A stretch of DNA of 64,000 bases from Pterois miles. Its lineage: Eukaryota > Chordata > Actinopteri > Perciformes > Scorpaenidae. Each line of letters opens with the position of its first letter. Within the stretch, counting starts at the first letter, position 1. A program made the translations under genes and the position numbers. Below are positions 59,900 through 64,000 of this stretch, piece by piece. Under the pieces are notes generated by a model that was not told the DNA's origin, ran no database searches, and saw only the letters and a list, made by a program, of their open reading frames with translations. The stretch is from assembly GCA_947000775.1 (NCBI GenBank), contig CAMQGK010000001.1:6072001-6136000 (forward strand), in the 5' to 3' direction.

Positions 59900-61655
59900 A
59901 GTTATTCGCCCCCTGGCTGGTTGAACTTGTCATATTTGTACAGTCTCAATGACTCAAACGCCCTTGACTTACACTGAGTATTTGCTGAGTACACTGAATC
60001 AATGATACAGGTGGGACAAAATAAAACACACAGTAGCAGCTTCAAGCACTCAGCCAAGGTGACTCCTCTACATGACCTGACGCTCCGTCAGCGAGCTCGC
60101 CGTGTAGGCAAAGTGAGAACAGCCAACACAATTATCACCTCTAATCGCTGCCTGTTTATACAGCTCCCTGACAAAAAGTCTGCCGTCCACAGGACAGCAC
60201 GTACTCACCGGTTACAGACTATCAAGCTGAACATTATGAGTCACCACTGTGTTGTACAAAATGCTGATTGACACACAACGAAACTCAAGTGACAGCTAAT
60301 AAAATGCTGCATTCAGGAAGTAATTCAATAAACCCGGTATTTCATCTGATAATCAAACCGTTATTCCTCTGAATGTAAATGTGATAAGACGTCCAGTGAT
60401 GGTTGTAATCTAATGCATGCACAAGTGTTAAATAAGCATTAAAAAGCCAGGATAATGTGATACCAATGCAGATAGTGCAGTCCTCTTGCTGACTAAACAG
60501 ATTTCCTACTGAGCTCATTCATCACCTAGAGACTCCTCCAACCTCACACACACATACACACAATTTCCACTAAGTACAATCAATACAGTGACATGCAGTG
60601 GGCTGCCAGCAGTAAACATGATGGAGCACTGCACCACCACACACATATATTAACATCCTCTTCCATCCCCCGCCCCAATCACTGCCCTTGGACAGGAAGA
60701 AACTGCAGCTACAGTGAGCCCTGAAACACACCAACACACTCCCAGTGAGTGCAATTAAACAAATGGAGCTGAAGGCGAGAGACAAAAACCGACAATGTCA
60801 ACAAATACTGTATTACATAACTGTCTTAGGCACATCTGTGAGCTATCATGTGATGTTCAATATCACCAGCTAAGGCCCTGTTGAACAAAACATCTGACTC
60901 AAAAAGGTGCGAACAAGGTGATTAAAATCAGGGGCTTCATAAAGCTGCAGTGGTGAAGATTTGAGGCCGTAATACATAATAAAATATGGGCTGCAATAAA
61001 GCAAAGTATGCCATCCCCCTACTTCAGACCAGAGGCGGAAGAGGTTTTCAGATGCTTTACTTAAAGGAACAGTGTGCAACATTTGGGGTAAACTATTAGC
61101 AGAAATAAAATATAATATTCATAACTATGTTTTCATGAAACTAAGAATTGTTGTGTATCTGTTGCCTTAGATCAGAGGTGGGCAGTTATTGTTCCTGGGG
61201 GGCCATATGAGAAACCCAGATTGTTGACAGGGGGGCAAACAAATACTGTCAGAAGTAACCTCTATTTTATCACTATATGAAACATACTGTTATTCGTATT
61301 TTCTTATTTTCTATATTCTTACAGGAGTCTTTCAACCATACAGGACTGACTGTTTGGGTAGACTTTATAAAAAGTCGTTGCTGCTTTAGTATCTCAGCCA
61401 GCAGCCCCTCGGCTGTCCTCTCCTTCTCATCTCCAGACGGGTTTCTGGATTTTTCTGCATGTTTTTTCTCAAAGTGACGGTTCTAGTTGTATTCATTGAA
61501 TACAGCCACATGTTTGTTTCAAACTAAGTACACAGCTTTACCACCAACCTCTGTGAAAAAACACTTAGCAGTCCATAACTTATTACAGACATGCCCTTCA
61601 CATCTATATAGGGAGCGGGTCCTCTTCACGGAGTCCACCATGTTGCTCCACCCTG
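59900..61655. other. Intron 1, no recognised feature
   Basis: Nothing recognised apart from short repeat-like words (GGCAGTTATTGTTCCTGGGG near 61180, an hAT-like internal word). Confidence 0.45.
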
Positions 61656-61659
61656 TTTC

Positions 61660-61840
61660 TACAGAAGAACCATAGACCGTACAAAAGAACTGAACGTAAT
61701 CATCGTGACATCCCCCGTTGGTTTGTCCACTACCGCTTTTGAGCCTTGGGTATGCCATCTTGGGTGTTTTTTGGCAACCAGAAGTGACACAAGAGGGTGG
61801 AGCTAAGTACAACTGAACTCTGAATAAGACATTTTTGGTA
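61660..61840 (-). mobile_element. Family B repeat, partial
   Basis: Words CCATAGACCGTAC, TTTGGCAACCAGAAGTGACA and GAGGGTGGAGCTAAGTACAA. It is directly followed by an hAT-type end at 61841. Confidence 0.6.
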
Positions 61841-62105
61841 GGGGTGCATCGATACTGCATCAGATGTCAGAGACAATACTGATTCACTGGATTGGATATC
61901 ATGGCATTGGCACCGATCTATTAAATTCAATTCTATGTTATTATAAGTATTTATGTTAGATTATATACAGTAGTTTTGATTTCTGTTTAAGTTTTGGCCA
62001 GATTGTTGCTGTATTACAAAAGTTTGCTCTTCTTTTGCTTTACATGTAAATTTCTCCACTGTGGGACAAATAAAGGAATATCTTATCTTATCTTATCTTG
62101 AATTG
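61841..62105 (+). mobile_element. hAT-type end joined to a LINE-type tail
   Basis: 61841-61910 begins TAGGGGTGCATCGATACTGC, a typical fish hAT terminus, and lacks a visible right end. 62045-62098 is the tail TTCTCCACTGTGGGACAAAT plus AAAGG and (TATCT)n, as in the SINE and retroposons at 49628, 35175 and 52740. Confidence 0.6.
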
Positions 62106-62315
62106 TAATTCTTTGTTGTTCATGAGTAAACACATTAAAAAAGATAATTAAAAGTTGTATGTCACACCAGGGTCTCTCTACCAAACTACATGATACTTTT
62201 TGTTGAGTTCATCCTGCTAAAAAATCTTTACTGTTGTACAGAGAAACTTGTTTTTGACTGTGCACATCAATGCTCTGACTTGACTTTACTAACACGTTAA
62301 CACGATAACTCTCAC

Positions 62316-62646
62316 CTGACTCGCAGACGACGGACCCCGGCTTCAGCTCCAGCATCATGGTGATGGTGGCGATGTCGGTGGTGTAGAGGATCTGTGTGCG
62401 GTGCGGCAGGGTGACCGTCCACAGCTCGGCCGTTGGGTGAAGCACGTACACCCACCCGCCTTTGCTGCAGGTGACCTTCGACCCGTAGCGCTGGCCGATC
62501 AGGTCTGTGGAGTGGCGAATGACTCCATAGCGCGTCTGCGTTTGAGCGCCCTGCTGCACCTTGACTGGCATCATGGATTCATGGCCCAGGTAGACGATGG
62601 CGACGTCCCCGTCCTGAATGAAGTCGGCGTACTCCACAAAACTCAT
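62316..62646 (-). CDS. trmt61a: tRNA m1A58 methyltransferase catalytic subunit, exon 1
   Basis: First coding exon, residues 1-110 plus one base; the donor reads TCAG|GTGAG on the minus strand. The start ATG (62644-62646) gives MSFVEYADFIQDGDVAIVYL, the usual TRMT61A N-terminus, so this is the native start. Residues 1-75 form the N-terminal beta domain that contacts the tRNA and the TRMT6 partner, including RYGVIRHSTDLIGQRYGSK. Residues 76-104 contain LPHRTQILYTTDIA, the helix leading to the methyltransferase fold. The exon closes with SVVCES at motif I, continued in exon 2. No frameshift is seen. The product acts in the nucleus with TRMT6. Confidence 0.97.
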
Positions 62647-62660
62647 GGTGAGTCGTCAGT
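62647..62660 (-). other. trmt61a: trmt61a 5' UTR segment and its acceptor
   Basis: Fourteen bases precede the ATG. Above them the minus strand reads CCTGCTGCAG, a 3' splice site (AG at 62662-62661). So at least one non-coding exon lies upstream, between 62663 and 64000 or beyond the window. I see no CpG-rich promoter up to 64000, so the latter is more likely. Confidence 0.7.
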
Positions 62661-62669
62661 CTGCAGCAG

Positions 62670-63125
62670 GGAGGCAAGAGATTAACTCAAACCCACTGAC
62701 ATGTCTCTAACAAAATATTACTTTCATGACGCCTGTCAAATAAAATGCTTTTCATGTTGCTCATTGTGAATAAATTTTAAAATATGTTCACTGTTTTGCT
62801 ATAAATCATAATATTTGAATGGCAGGGTGACACTCTATATATTGGACCTGAATATTTTACTCAATTAGTCAAGAAAAAATACTGAGCAACCATTTTGAGA
62901 ATTGATTAATCATTTAAGTCATTTATCGACATTTGAAGATGCCATCTTCATAAATTAATTGGCAGATAACTCCAAAATTAAGCACACAAATCAAATAGGA
63001 AACTACTTTTTTGACACTTAATGGCACTAAAGTACCTGACAACCAAAGAAATATGGGGTTATATTGTCAATGCATAGAATATTCAGTCTGTACTCCGACT
63101 CTGTAATCATACAACCATTAGGTTG
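62670..63125. other. trmt61a 5' intron, no recognised feature
   Basis: AT-rich with nothing recognised. Confidence 0.5.
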
Positions 63126-63142
63126 TATAACTTGTATAACTT

Positions 63143-63555
63143 AGGGCTGCACGGTGGTGTAGTGGTTAGCGCTGTCGCCTCACAGCAAGAGGGTCGCAGG
63201 TTCGATTCCAGCTTGCGGCTCTTCTGTGTAGCATGTTCTCCCCGTGTAAGCGTGGGTTTTCTCCGGGTCCTCCCCCCCCCCCCCCCCCCCAAAGACATGC
63301 TGTTTAGGTTAATTGATGACTCTAAATTGCCCGTAGGTGTGGATGTGAGTGTGAATGGTTGTCTGTCTATATGTTGTCTGTCTCTATATGCCCTGTATGC
63401 CTATATGGACTGGCGACCTGTCCAGGGTGAACCCCCTGCCTTTGCCTCAATGCCAGCTGGGATCAGCTCCAGCCCCCCCGCTATCCCTAACGGGATAAGC
63501 GGTTGACGATGGATCGATGGATGGATGAATGGATGGATGGATGGATGGATGGATG
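63143..63555 (+). mobile_element. Young tRNA-derived SINE with target duplication
   Basis: Head GGCTGCACGGTGGTGTAGTG with A box TAGTGGTTAGC (63160-63170) and B box GGTTCGATTCC (63199-63209). The body is as at 26108-26500 and the tail is (GATG)n. AACTTGTATAACTT at 63129-63142 and AACTTGTATAACCT at 63556-63569 are a 14-bp target duplication with one change. Where the 26-kb copy has about 20 mixed bases, this copy has a C run at 63271-63290, which is probably an assembly or mutation artefact. Confidence 0.93.
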
Positions 63556-63569
63556 AACTTGTATAACCT

Positions 63570-64000
63570 GATACTTGTATAACTTGATACAACTCATTTG
63601 AATCCATCAGGACGGAAACCGCTCACCACAAGAACAGTTTCTTCCTGACTGCAGTTGGCCTTTTGGACATCTATACTGTGAATCTTTGCACCTTCCCTTG
63701 TCAATATTTTGCACATTCATGTGCAAAACTGTACAGCTCTTGCGTATTAATCAATTAGCTGTTAATTATAATATTAATCATCAACAATTTTGATAATTGA
63801 TTAAAGAAAAAAAAGTCTAAATTCTCTGATTACAGCTTCTTAAAAGTGAATATTTTCTGGTTTCTTTACTCTCTATGACAGTAAACTGAATATCTTTGAG
63901 TTGTGGACAAAACAAGACATTTGAGGGCGTCATCTTGGGCTTTTGGGAAACACTGATCAACACTTTTGCACCCTTTAATTTAAAAATTTAAAAAAACAAC
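63570..64000. other. Non-coding right end of window
   Basis: AT-rich flank or intron with nothing recognised. Confidence 0.5.

Noticed and set aside
62401..62685. 94-codon plus-strand frame
   Set aside because: Antisense shadow of trmt61a exon 1.
63123..63506. 127-codon open frame
   Set aside because: Same SINE family in plus orientation, with (GATG)n tail.

Overview
This window looks like a piece of a teleost fish (probably percomorph) nuclear genome. One vertebrate gene with introns is clearly readable. The rest is an AT-rich satellite plus a dense mix of fish-type interspersed repeats: tRNA-derived SINEs, hAT, Tc1 and pogo-like DNA transposon remnants, foldback elements and minisatellites. 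I see no bacterial, phage or CRISPR content and no multi-gene operon-like system.

Layout. (1) 1-11750 is an unbroken satellite array with a monomer of about 152 bp; it probably continues beyond the left edge. (2) 11751-12345 is a decayed edge of the array made of short units. (3) 12453-12569 (+) is a probable last coding exon of a MAM-domain protein, followed by AATAAA signals; it starts about 110 bp after the satellite. The same DNA can also be read antisense as a splice-bounded open exon, so this locus needs transcript evidence. (4) 13240-45200 is mostly non-coding. It holds a long palindromic element, a dead Tc1 transposase, SINEs, an hAT MITE with target-site duplication, nested repeats and a few CpG-rich patches. 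I could not identify a gene there. (5) 45230-62660 (-) is trmt61a, the catalytic subunit of the tRNA m1A58 methyltransferase. It has three coding exons joined in phase (297 residues), introns of about 7.5 and 8.6 kb, and a first non-coding exon that lies upstream, probably outside the window. (6) 62661-64000 is upstream intron or flank with a young SINE.

The only complete protein is TRMT61A, which works with TRMT6 to methylate adenosine 58 of tRNA. Its two introns each carry a related transposon-like element with an internal 55-bp minisatellite, at 51650-52300 and 58533-59891.

The most interesting structures are the satellite, whose monomer reads as four diverged 38-bp quarter units and is further organised into multi-kb duplications; the minisatellite-bearing terminal-inverted-repeat element; the foldback elements at 15490-16035 and 56830-57660; and two perfect RFX X-box motifs. 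Two homopolymer patches (14225-14325 and 63270-63292) look like assembly noise. Repeat family names are my recognition of general fish repeat types and were not checked against a database.
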